From Sodiomyces alkalinus F11 (Eukaryota; Ascomycota; Sordariomycetes; Glomerellales; Plectosphaerellaceae), in assembly GCF_003711515.1 (NCBI RefSeq), contig NW_021167095.1, forward strand, positions 62,001 to 126,000: 64,000 nt of DNA. Reading direction: 5' to 3'. The notes beneath the pieces were generated by a model. That model worked only from the letters and a program-made list of their open reading frames with translations. It made no database searches and had not been told where the DNA came from. Both the position numbers and the translations under genes were made by a program. Position 1 is the first letter of the stretch. The number at the start of each line of letters is the position of its first letter. Below are positions 46,928-58,790 of the stretch, piece after piece.

Positions 46928-46976
46928 CCTTATCGGGGCGTGACAAACCATATTGTGTTAGACGTGTGGAGTACTA
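46928..46976 (-). repeat. LTR-X continuation, reverse orientation
   Basis: CCTTATCGGGGCGTGACAAA...GTGTGGAGTACTA, the complement of 38740-38790 (ggtactccacacatctaata...gataagg). It is cut on the right by Copia-2 C. Confidence 0.75.
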
Positions 46977-47249
46977 TGTCGTATAGGCAGGACCACGACG
47001 TGGTCTATAGGGGATCCAGGGGGGATCCACTCCCTGACTAAGGGCTTCGGGCCTCGGGTATCAGGATATAACAGGGGCGGATACCGGAAAAGACCGGATA
47101 GGATCTAAATAATATAGTACCCATAACAGAGTCTTCACCACAAAATTAAGGGTATAAAAGACTTATATAGATATAACTTAATATAATATATATATACGAG
47201 ATTTCTGCTTTACTAACTTAATTATCTAAGTGCTATTTAATGTATAATA
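46977..47249 (+). repeat. Copia-2 C 5' LTR
   Basis: 273 bp, TGTCGTATAGGCAGGACCAC...TTTAATGTATAATA. The inner end is RIP-altered. Confidence 0.93.
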
Positions 47250-47439
47250 GTTATAAGCCCGGTTTATAATGCCTAAACGATAGATATTAATAAGGCTACT
47301 CCTATTCTACTATAAAAGTAATCACGTTTATATAAGCACTCTTAAATAACTACTATTAACCTAATTAGAGTAATTAAGCGATTAATTAATCTACCGACCT
47401 ACCTATTAATTAATTAATTAACTAATAAGTAAAGATATC

Positions 47440-50400
47440 TTCTAACGTATCTAACGCTAAATAAAAGGCGGCCACTACTACCCTTATTAATTAGAGGGAT
47501 TATGTAATATAGGAGCGCGCTATACGCGGTAAATCTGCCTCTTACTAGGAAAACTATCTTAATTTAAAGCTAAGCGATAAGGAGGCCAATACCTACCTGC
47601 TTCTTAAGCCCACGCTACCTAATATCCATAAATATAAGGCCCTCGTTATAAAGCTTAACGCGGAGGAGGCTATAGCCACTACTATCACGGCTAGTCCGTC
47701 TTCTACTATTACGCTAAAGGGCGATAAGGATATCGTAAACGCCGCCGCTACCACGGCCGCTAGTAAGAAAAAGACGGCCGCCCGCCAGAAGGTTATAACC
47801 ACGGCCGTAATAAAAGAACTAACGACTAGGATACCTACGTCTATTAATAACCTCTTTAAAAAAGGGCGTACACGCTACCTATAAAATTATCGTATATAGC
47901 GCGAAGAAAAGGCAGACTACGACGCGTAGTAGAAGGAGTTTAATAAGGTACGCTCCTATATCGAAAGGACTATTTATACTATATTACGTAGCCTCTTAGC
48001 CTAGCTATAGGACGATACTATAAATACCCTATAGGCCTAGATTACTCTCCTATGCGCGTATATAGGACCGATACCTATAGACCTCCGTAAGGAAGCCCTA
48101 ATTCTATGCCGATAATATACCACGCCTATAAAGGCTATACCTAAGGATATAGACGCTTAGGTGGTAAGCTAGAAACTAGCGATAATACACTATAAATATA
48201 TAGGCGTTTTAGAGCTATTAAGCGCGGACTATTAAGTAGAAGACGTGTTGAAAGCTATTAGACCTATCGCCTAGGAGTAGAGAAATATCTACCTAGTGAA
48301 TAACTATAATAAGATTACGGAAAATAAGCTAACGATTAACGACTTCGTAAAGGCTTTATATACGGTTCTTAGTAATATAAAGAGCCTATAATTCTCTACT
48401 ATAAAGCCTAGAGTCGGGAGAGGCACCTTTAATACCCTCGGGAACCTCCCCGATACTAAGGATACTACTAATAATAAAGATAATAAGAAGCGTCCTTATA
48501 GTAATATATCCGTAAAGGCTATCCCTCCTATAATAAGGAGGCCTTACGAGATATATAAGAACCCCTATACTACCGCCGCCTACTAATACGTAAGGATAGA
48601 TATACGCCCTTATACCTAGCGTGGCGGTGAAGATATTATAAAGGTCGCGGAAAAGAAGATACGTAATTATAGTTTTAAAAACCGCGTGGATACCGCGATA
48701 TAGAAGAGGCGGGAAGCCTTAAGGGCTATCACCGTTAATAAGATAGAGGAAGTCCAGGAAGATTAACTCTATAATACTACGCCTACTATAATAGTTTATA
48801 AAGACCTATCCGTTACCGCGATAGGGGGACTAGGCGCCCACCTAGCCTAGGGGGTAGCGCGCTATCGTTATACGACGATACTATTAAGATTATAATAAGA
48901 ATAGGGTGTATCCCTTTCTATTAACTAAGCCAGAGCGCTATTATATTACACGATCCTAGATTTAGGATCGTTAATCTATATCTTTAATAATTAAGGCCGT
49001 TTTACGGCTATTAGACTACCCACGGATACTTTATCTTTATCCTTTTAGGTAAGTACTTATAAGGCTTCTATCCTTGGATACGGAGACATTAAGCTATATA
49101 TATAATCCCTATCAGGTATAAAGAGGCTGCTACGCCTCCGTGATATCGTATACTATAAGGAATTCGTCACTAATATCGTCTCGGAATATTAGCTACGCCT
49201 ATAAGGTTACCGCTAGAATACCATAAACGACACTATTATTAGCTCCGCTAACGATTAGCCTATCTATAAGCTACTAGATATCCACGGCTAGTATATAATC
49301 GAGCGCGCGGATGCCATGGCCGCTACCGTGTTCGCGGTCTTAGTAAGGCACCCCCGCGATAACCCGTATAGAAGATTATGATAACCGCGGTAACCGTAGA
49401 AGACTATAGTATAACGGTAGTATAAAGGCCTTAGCTATTACGGCACCGTTACTCTTATAAAGATCGTCGACGCTACTTAGGGGGTAAAGATAAAAGGACC
49501 TCATATAACGGACTATAACGCGTATGGGTAATCGTAAGTGCCTACATAGATCCGGCGGATACTATCCCTTTACCTGTTAAAGCCCGGAGAGGCCTTAGCT
49601 ATCGACTTTCACGATCTAGAAAAATCGGAATCCCTAAGCGGCCTATATAAGTCTATTATATTTAATATAGACGTATATATAGGTTATACGTAGGAGTACT
49701 GCCTATAAAAAAGAGACTAAGGCTTTATTCTATACGCGTTAAAAGACGTTTTTGCCCTGCTTAAGACCTAATTCGATGTCCGGCTACATATCCTACGAGC
49801 CGATTCCGAGATATTGTAGTACCCAGAAGTCGTTACTTTCCTCGCTACTAAGGGCGTAGAAGGCTAGCCGTCGGCACTATATTTATAGGATTACAACCGC
49901 GTTATAAAACGGATTAGAGGTATCGTTAAGAGAAGTGTGAGGGCTATAAGGATTGGAGCTAATCTGCCTATATCTATCTAGCCTAAGACCTTTAAGACGG
50001 CTATATATCTGTATAATAGGATGCCACGATATATTAACGACTAGCGAACGATATGCGAAGGCCTGCGTGGCCGTTAACCTAACCTTACGCACCTATAAGC
50101 TTATGGCTATAAAGCCTTTATAAAAACGCGCGATACCTATGCTAAAAGGAACCGCCTATAAATGCTAGAACCGAAGGTATAGATCGGTTATTATATCGGA
50201 TACTAATCTTCGAATAGCTTCCGTATTTAGATACTGTACCTAATAGATATTATTACTACGAGAGATGTGGTCTTTAACGAAGATAAGATATTTAACGGTA
50301 GGATTAAAACGCTATAAGCTATAGCTTCCGGTAAAGAAATCAGGGAACGCGTATAATCTATCCGTATCACTTAATCTAATAAGACCGCGAATAGGCTGCT

Positions 50401-52750
50401 ATTAAGGGGTATAGCCGTAGACGTATTAGATCTTAAGTCGGTAGACTCTAACGCTACCGCTATTACTACGGGTAAAGGCGACGCTACTATTATTACTATA
50501 GGCGAAGGCGAGGCTATCGCTATTACTACGAGAGAGGCTAGTACTATTACTACGGATACTACTATTACTATAGGAGAAGATTATACCACCGCTATTACTA
50601 CGGGAGAGGCTACCGTTATTACTACGGACACTTTACGGTTTACTCCTACGAGGTTTAAACCGTTTCCCACGCCTTTAATATCCTCGGAAGATCCTGCGCG
50701 CGCGTTCTTTATAGTGCTAGCGGTGGTTAGGGGCGCTAAGGTAGAAGAACACGATAATTATTAACGGATAGCTATAGATACCCTTCGGAGGTGCCTATTG
50801 GCCGTACGCCTATCGGCCGCGCGCCTGTCTATCACGAGAACTATTATAAGCCTATATATAACCGAGAAGGTATAGAATAATAATACCTAGAAGGCGTTCT
50901 TTAACGCTTGAAGGACTTATAACCCTATACGCAGGAGGAAGTAAGCTATTAACAATAATAACATTATCGGCGCTAGCACTATAGATCCCTTTCCCTTTAA
51001 CGTCTCCTTATCGCGTTTAACCCGTGAGGATCTCCCGCCTCCGCTAAACCACTACCACGATATACGCTTATACCCGTTACGGGAGCGGTGGTTATTAGCC
51101 GAGGGGGAATACCTTAAGGGCTATTAATAGATAGGCTATTAGTAGGAGGTCCGCGGTGATTAGGCTAATAAGTAATAAGTCCTCGTCTATAGATAGGTAT
51201 ACACCTATAAATTTAATAAGGAAGGCACCCTCCTTAAGTATAAAGTACGCCTTATAGTATAAGGGGATTAATACAAACGGTTAGAGACTAGAGATAACTA
51301 CGCCGCTATACTAGTATCGCGGTTATTCTGTATACTAATAGTAATCGCCGCCTGATTTAATCTAGAGATAAGGTAGTTCGATACCGTTAACGCGTTCGTT
51401 AATGCTAGCCTTAAAGAAGAGGTATTTATAAAGATACCGTAAGGCTATAAAGTGCCAGGCAAGGTACTACTACTACGGAAAGCCCTCTTCGGCTTAAGGG
51501 TATGGCTACTACTATAGTAAGAGGAATTTAGCGGTACGCTAGAGAGGATAGAATTCACGGCTATACCTAATAATCCCTATATTATAATCCGCGACGGTTT
51601 AATCCTATTCTTCTATATTAACGATATCGGACTTATATACTATAAAGACTATAAGACTAACGCCGACGACCTCGAGGCCGCCCTTAAGCGAAACTATAGG
51701 TTATTAGGAGGCCAAGAAATCCGTTAGTTCCCAGGAATTAAGGTCCTAAGGGATAGAGCTACCCGTAGGTTATAGCTATTATAATCCTCCTACGTGGAGA
51801 AGATCGCGGTTAAATACTACGTAGATATACTCTACCGAAAACTATTAAAGGTCCTGTTATTAACGACAAAGCCGCTAATACTCCGTGATAGTATACGCGT
51901 ATCGATTCCCGAGGTCCGCTAATACTAGAGTATAATCGGTTCTATCCTATATACCGCTATTATAATAAGACCCGATATCGTGTTCGCCTATTCGAAGCCT
52001 TCCTAATATAACGTTAACCCCTTCTTTAACCACCTTAAGAGGGCTTAATAAATACTGCTATTCCTATACTACATAAGACACCACTACCTAGAATTCGGCG
52101 GGGATAGGCTCTTCCTAATAGTAAGCGACGCGTCTTTTAGAGATAATCTAGACCGTAAAAGCTTATAAGGATATACGATAAAGCTCTTCGGCGGGACCGT
52201 TAACTAGAAGGCGGGTAAGTAACTAATAGTGACGATATCGTTAATAGAGTCGGAATTACTCGCTCTTACCAAAGCAGCTAAGGAGACGCTATTTATTAGC
52301 CGGATATTAAGGGATTTAGAGCTTCGGTTGGACTAATAGTAACTATAGCTATACTACGATAATTAGTAGACTATTAACCTCGTTAATAAGAAGGTATAAC
52401 GCCTACGGATAGGGCTACGGCACGTCGATACATATAACTAGTAAGCGGGCTAGTTAGTATAATAAGGTCTTTTTAAGGTTATATATATTAATATAAAGGA
52501 GATAATCGCGGACGGTTTAATAAAGGCACTACCGGAGGCAGGGATTAAGACATTATAGTAATAGCTTAATTTAACGGATTAAAAGGATTATATCGAGTAG
52601 TCTAAACGGCTATATAAAGAGATTAAACGCCCTAAAGCCACGGCCGTAGCGACTACGAAGGCCTCCGAGGATATAGTAGATCCGATAGATATAGATCCGA
52701 TTAAGCAGATCCGGCTAATCAGGATCGAGGAACTAATTAAGATAGAATTA
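47440..52750 (+). pseudogene. Copia-2 C gag-pol remnant
   Basis: Gag covers about 47440-48770, with an Ala-rich repeat opposite the minus-strand open stretch 47593-47802. Protease lies at about 48950-49260, with SLIYIFNN and the following GYGDIKLYI. Integrase runs about 49590-50180 (YNRMPRYIND and AYGYKAFIKTRDTYAKRNRL readable) and the AITT repeat linker 50440-50640. RT is at about 51300-51730 with the box YIND at 51614-51625, and RNase H at about 52080-52480. It ends with a basic C-terminus near 52740. Stops are the RIP type. Same layout as copies A and B, so the three allow a consensus. Confidence 0.88.
50440..50640 (+). repeat. Copia-2 C linker minisatellite, short form
   Basis: gctattactac-(g/t)-(g/a)-gNgaggct-type units encoding AITT(G/R)EA. 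Fewer units than copies A and B and no 45-bp palindrome. Confidence 0.75.
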
Positions 52751-52909
52751 AATTAAACGGTTAAATAGGGCGGATTTAGATCATTTTTACGAGGGCGTTT
52801 TTACCCTTAACTATTGATTTTACGATAAAAAAGCTAAGAGCGTTTAGTTTCAACCGAAGCCTCTAATTAGTTAGTTAACCTAGGAAAACCCACCTTAACT
52901 AAGGGGGTA

Positions 52910-53183
52910 TGTCGTATAGGCAGGACCACGACATGGTTTATAGGGGATCCAGGGGGGATCTACTCCCTAACTAAGGGCTTCGGACCTCGGGTATCAGGAT
53001 ATAATAGGGGCGGATACCGGAAAAGACCGGATAGGATCCAAATGATATAGGACCTATAATAGAGTCTTCACCACCTAAATTAAGGGTATAAGAGACTTAT
53101 ATAGATATAACTTAAGATAATACATACACACGAGATTCCTGCTCTACTAAGTTGTTTATCCAAGTGCTATTTGACGTGCGATA
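52910..53183 (+). repeat. Copia-2 C 3' LTR
   Basis: 274 bp, TGTCGTATAGGCAGG...GCTATTTGACGTGCGATA. Keeps more CA/TG steps than the 5' LTR of the same copy. Confidence 0.93.
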
Positions 53184-53520
53184 TATGGACCTCCTTTGGT
53201 TGTGGAATAATCTAACGGCCGTTTACGCGGTTAGGCCTGAAGGTGGATATCCGTAGGATTTCGGGCACTAATTTGGCCTCCTAAGAGACACACGTTTTAA
53301 CGACGATTTACGGCTGGAATATAATTAATTTAGAACCTCTTAATCTGACTGTTCTTATCGTATTTACTCTATTACGGTTCCACTGTATTTAATAATTAAG
53401 AGTCTTATCTTTTATTCTTATTCTTCTACCTTTTTAAGAGCCCTACTAGCTAGGCCGCTATAGCGAGATATAACCGCCTAAGTCTTATAATTTTCAACCT
53501 ATAATAACTTAACCAGTAAG

Positions 53521-56500
53521 ATGCCCGAGACTCCTAGGGCTATTTACACTAGCTATATTAACTAGGAGTCCTGGAACCGTTAGTATACGATAGTAGCGAA
53601 AATAAACGGAGTCTGAATCTATCCACGACTAGAAGACCCTGTTATAGAACCTACCTATCCCACCCTTCTAGTATACGCTAGCTACCCTTTAGTGGCTTCG
53701 CTATATAACTTTGCTAGTTAGATAGACTTAACGGTTACTGGAAGAGTAGCCTATAGTTAGGATTTCGAAGAATATAAGTAGAAAGAGCATGCTTTCGAAT
53801 AATACGAATAAGGGATAGGAGTAGTGGCCGCGTGGCTTACTACCTTTAGCGCCGTCGAGATTTAACGCCTTATTCCGTAGCGATAAGCCTAGCAAGGTAT
53901 ACGAAGCTATTAAAACCGATACTATGAGTTATATCGTAAACCGTAAGAAGACCGCTATAAACTAGTATTAATAGCATCTTCGTAAGGCTCCGAATAGCCC
54001 TAAGAAACTTAACGAATAGATCGATTAGTGGTATAACCTTATAGTCACGTACTATATTAATAACGCTTTTAAGGATCCTGATATATAGATAAACGACTTC
54101 TTTAAGGCTATAAGCCCCCTCGATACTACCTGGATTTCTATAGTGGAAAAGGATTTTAATAGTATAAAATCGACTCCTACTACGCTAGTATCGTAAGCAA
54201 AGCACTATACGGATAATCTAATAATATAATCCGGTAAAAGCAACTGCGCGGCAGCCTTCCCTGCCCTTAATACCGAAGAGGAAGGTAATAACGTAAAAGA
54301 GACCTTATCGTTAACTAATAAAAGAGGTAAGGGCGGCGGCCGTGGCCGAGGTTAAGGAAGAGGAAGCGGAAATAATAATACTACCTCCTCGTTAATAACC
54401 CGTAATTCCTTAAAAAGACGGCAGTCCTACTACGAACGTACTGAAGGCTATTCTGTATACTTAATCCCGGGATACCCTCTTAAGGATTACTAGTATATAT
54501 TCTCTGATTAGGCTAATTCAGAGTAGTATCCGGGAACTACTATAAGCCACTTAGTAAGCAGGCCCCTTAAGAGTGATTCTGACCTGAAGAATGTAGTGAC
54601 CGAAATAAAGGCATATAAAAAGAAGGTCGCCTAAGGGTATACGGCCGCCTCCTTTAAGGGGGCTTAACGGGTACCGGGCGAGGAGCCGGGTACGGCGCCC
54701 ACATCGGCGCCGGGCGGTAGATTCCTCGCCTAGGTCCTCGTAGCCGTATTATTGGCCGGCGGTGCTATAGATTACCCTTTTCGGGAGTTAGCTATCTTTA
54801 ATTCCGGAGCCACTATCTATATCTTTAGCGATTCCACCTATTTTACTGATTATAGGCCTATAACGCGAGGGGAGAATATTATTATAGGTAGCTCGGTCCT
54901 CCCTATCTAAGGCTTTGGCTCTGTCATTATACGGATAGAAGGAATGACCCGGAGCCTTAATTTTAAGCTCCTTAACGTTACCTACTACGAGCATTTTGTC
55001 TATAATTTAATCTTTAACTAATGCCTCCAAAATAAAGGATACTAGTAGAATTAACGGTCGCTAAACGACTATTTACGGCGTGCCGACGGATTAATTCTAT
55101 ATAAGCTAAGTCACTACTACGATTAAACCGTTATTAAATACGTGCCTCTTAACGATACTAACGCTCCTGCTACTGCTTTTTTAGGTCCGCGTGCCTAAAG
55201 TACGGTATTATCCACTAATAACGCCGAGGGTATACTATAGTATCTACAACTAAGGCACGCCGTCCCTAAACTGCTAAAGCACCTAGAGGAGTAGTCGCAG
55301 GACGTTAAGTTTAGAGGTCTAATAACCGTGGATTACGATAGTTATACGTAGGCTAAAATCACCCGATAAATTAGCTAACGGCCATGTACGGCTCTTACCT
55401 ACGCTAGAGAATAATAGGCGGTGGATTTTACCTATTTTACCAGGAACACCGATAACGACATTAGGGTTATATTCTTTACCGACTAATATAGCGGCTTTAT
55501 CGCTACCAATATTATAAAGTCGAAGAGAGTAGAGGATATTTACACCGTTATACGAGGGTTCCTGCTATGGTTTAAGCAGTAGTTTAACCGAAAAGTCCGT
55601 GTATTTAAGAGTAATAACGAGCTAATATAATCGAACGAAATCTAGGCCTTATTATGAGATTTTAGTATTTAACTAGAGTCCTCCTTAGCGGAGATTCCCG
55701 CTTAGAACGGCGGTACTAAACGCTTTAGCGGCGTTATTATCGCTAAAAGCAGGGCGATAAAAGTCCACGCCCGTCTACCTAACTACGTATAGTCTGAAAT
55801 CGTGCCCGCGGGGGTATACCTATATAACTGTATCCCTTTTTAACGGCTTAACTAGCGTTCCCTATACTATATTCTTTTTAGCTATAAACCGATACTATCG
55901 CACCTTAAAGCCTACGGTTATAAGGCGTTTACGACAATTAGAGACGCTTTAACGGTAAGCAATAAGCTATAAAATTGCCTCGCGCTATATATCTATATCG
56001 GGTAATTAATCGGCTACGATTCTACTAATGTCTTCTGTATCTAGGTACCCGGTCTATAATATAACCGTATAGTCTATACGCGCGATATGCTCTCTAATAA
56101 AGAGCAGTTCTTTAACGGCGATATCGCTACCTTAAAGGATAACCTACTATATACAACTAAAGAAGAACTAAGCGAAATGGTTAACTAAATAGGGTTACCG
56201 GAGGACGAGAACCTCCCTCTAAGCACCTCTACTATGGCTATACTTTTATAAGATAAGCCCCTATATACTGTATCCTATTTCGAGCTAATCGCTCCCCCGG
56301 AGGATAAGAACCTCCCTCCGGGAGCCGCGTAATAGATCTATCCACCGGTAGATAAAAACCCCTTATCGGGCGGCCGGTAGTATATCCCTCCCCCGGCGCA
56401 TAAGAACCTCCCGCTAGATATACCGTAGGAGCCGAGCGGAACGGGGGTAGAGGCTATAATACCAGCGCCGGATCCTGTTATTATAAGGCCGCTTAATTAC

Positions 56501-56650
56501 CGACCCTTATAACTAATAATCCAGCTACTAACACTACTAGATACCCCTCCCTTAATAGCTCGACTAACGGTAGCGGTAATCACGGGTATAAACCCTACTA
56601 TATTGCGAGGAGATAGTAGTAGCGATAGCACTTAGATCTTAGCATTTAAC
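53521..56650 (+). pseudogene. Copia-3 gag-PR-integrase remnant
   Basis: ATG at 53521 (MPETPRAIYTSYIN). Gag runs to about 54640, with a GKGGGRGRG stretch near 54325-54355 and SYYERTEGYSVYLIPGYP near 54430. Protease at about 54785-55020 has NSGATIYIFSDSTYFTDYRP and then LNFKLLNVTYYEHF. GAG-pre-integrase LRHAVPKLLKHLEE is near 55252, and the integrase core follows to about 56150 (FTD and YNRM-type regions decayed). A Pro-rich linker with repeated (P/L)PEDKNLPP-like blocks fills 56190-56420. RIP stops throughout. It is related to but distinct from Copia-1. The minus-strand open stretch 54788-54994 is a shadow. Confidence 0.82.
54655..54725. other. GC-rich patch in Copia-3
   Basis: gggtaccgggcgaggagccg...gcccacatcggcgccgggcgg: much richer in G+C than its surroundings. 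It lies in the gag-protease junction (GEEPGTAPTSAPGG). Confidence 0.7.
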
Positions 56651-56744
56651 GCTAGCATGGCCCGTATATCTATATATTAGATAGTGAACTACTAATAAGG
56701 CTACAGATTAGAAAGACGTTTATATAACCGTAATAATAACCGTT

Positions 56745-56815
56745 AGAACCGGCGGTTCCCGCCCCCGGGATGAACCACCGGCGGGAACTACCGGCGCCGC
56801 TAAGAGACTAATATA
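56745..56815. other. GC-rich dyad at the Copia-3/Gypsy-2 boundary
   Basis: GAACCGGCGGTTCCCGCCCC and the facing ACCACCGGCGGGAACTACCG share CCGGCGG/CCGCCGG arms. It may mark the element junction or a recombination point. Confidence 0.5.
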
Positions 56816-56904
56816 TCCTTAAGACGTATCCCTATGCAGAGCTATTCCGGTAGGCGTAATAAGACTACCTACGGAGTTACTAGGAAATAGGATCGTGAAT
56901 TACT

Positions 56905-58790
56905 ATTACGGGTTAACCCCGATATAAAGGGTCCGGCTATACTCCGGATCTTCCTGACTATACACTTAGTTAACGGACCTATATTGCCTAGTTACTGCCA
57001 TCTTATAGCTAGCCTAGCGCTATAGACTTTCCTCCTTTTCCCTTTTCCTTCCTTAGTTCTAGATAATCTATTATTATAACCTTACTTAGTGCCACGCCCT
57101 ATAACTAGTGGTTTATATATCCAGAACTTAGTAATACCCACGCGCTATGCTAATAATAGATTAGGATTCTAGCGCTACCGCCTAATAACCTATTAGAATT
57201 AAATAGGTCGCGGAGTAGATAAACTAACGGTTTAAAGAAAACGATTAAGCCCTAAATACAAGGCCAGGCCCTCTCTATAAATAATATACCGATATTAACT
57301 TAAGGCTTACTCCGATATAAGAATATTACTCGGAAATACGCTAGTTTATAGACCGATAACGCGCGAGAGAAGACGCTAATAAACGATAACGCCTATTAGT
57401 CGAATAGCTTATAGCCTAGCACCTAGGATAGCTTACTCCGTAAAACCTAATACCGCCTGACTTAAATATTCTGGCTCCCTCGTAAACCCCGATAATCCTT
57501 ATACTAGTATAGTCTACCCTATTACCGGTTCTATCGCTAACGGTATAGCTAATAATAATCGTAATCGCCCTAATCTTAACGGCGGTACCCCGTAAGACTA
57601 TTTATAGCCCGGCGAAATTCTTAGGAAAGCGAGTATACTATAGCGTATAGGCCTATATAATACGATAAAAGCTTATAATCGATAACGACTTATTCTAGAA
57701 TAATATATAAGCTTAGTATACGATTTATAATTACCTAGGGCCCGAAGTATAATAAGTTATATCGGCCTTCTATAAAAGCGATAGACCGGGTAAGCTTATA
57801 GACTCTAATGACTTTATAGCGTATCTTAATCGCACTTACTTTATATTACGGGTTGACCCCGATATAGAGGATCCGGCTATACTTCGGATCTTCCTGACTG
57901 CGCGCTTAGTTAACGGACCTATATCGCTAAGTCATCGCTACCTTATAGCTAGTCTAGCGCTGCAGACTTTTCTCCTTTTCCTTCTTCCTTCCTTAGTTTT
58001 AGATAATCTATTATTACGACCTTATTTAGTGCCACGACCTATGACTAGTCGTTTATATATCTAAAACTTAGCGATACCCACGCGCTGCGCTAGCGATAGA
58101 TTAGGATCCTAACGCTACTGCCTAGTAACCTGTTAGAATTCAATAGGTCGTAGAGTGGACGAACTAACGGTTCGAAGAAAACGACCGAGCCCTAAACGTA
58201 AGGCTAGGCCCTCTCTATAAATAATATGCCGATATTAACTCGAGGCTCGCTCCGATATAAGAATACTACTCGGAAATATGCTAGTTTATAGACCGATAAC
58301 GCGCGAGAGAAGAAGCCGACGAGCGATAACGCTAGTTAGTCGAATAGCTTATAGCCCGGCTCCTAGGATCGCCTGCCCCGTAGAACCTAACGCCGCTTAA
58401 CCTGAATATCCTGGCTCCCTCGTAGACCCCGATAATTCTTATACTAGTAGAGTCTACCCTATTACCGGTTTTATCGCCTACGCTATAGCTGATAATAATA
58501 GTAATCGCCCCGACCTCGACGGCGATACCCCGTAAGACCGTCGATAGCCCGGCGAAGTTCTTAGGGAAACGAGCACACTATAGCGCGTAGGCCTACGTGA
58601 TACGGTAGAAGCTTATAATCGATAGCGACATATTCCAGAATAATATATAAGCTTAGTATACGATCTATAATTACCTAGGGCCCGAAGTATAATAGGTCGT
58701 ATCGGCCTTCTATAAAAGCGATAGACCGGGTAAGCTTATAGATCCTAACGACTTTATAGCGTATCTCGATCGTACTTACCTCGACCTTAC
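56905..58790 (+). repeat. 940-bp tandem duplication in the Gypsy-2 5' region
   Basis: Two head-to-tail copies with exact period 940: ATTACGGGTT(A/G)ACCCCGATA at 56905 and 57845, and ACTTTATAGCGTATCT at 57811 and 58751. Copies differ mainly by C/T and G/A. The unit covers a Pro/Arg-rich segment before the capsid part of gag. Confidence 0.9.

Larger units (their letters stand above)
46977..53183 (+). mobile_element. Copia-2 copy C, full length
   Basis: Plus-strand Ty1/Copia element, 6207 bp, with LTRs 46977-47249 and 52910-53183 (TGTCG...CGACA type) and polypurine tract AAGGGGGTA (52901-52909). Opposite orientation to copies A and B. Flanks (gtacta left, tatgga right) do not show a clear target duplication. 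Confidence 0.96.
53184..56700 (+). mobile_element. Copia-3 fragment: leader, gag, protease, integrase
   Basis: Plus-strand Ty1/Copia element of a third family. The left part (53184-53393) is likely the inner part of a 5' LTR, ending ...tttaata before aattaagagtctta, a primer-site-like sequence shared with Copia-1 B. No RT, RNase H or 3' LTR follows; the body gives way to Gypsy-2 near 56700. The left neighbour Copia-2 C may have removed or displaced its LTR start. Confidence 0.75.
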
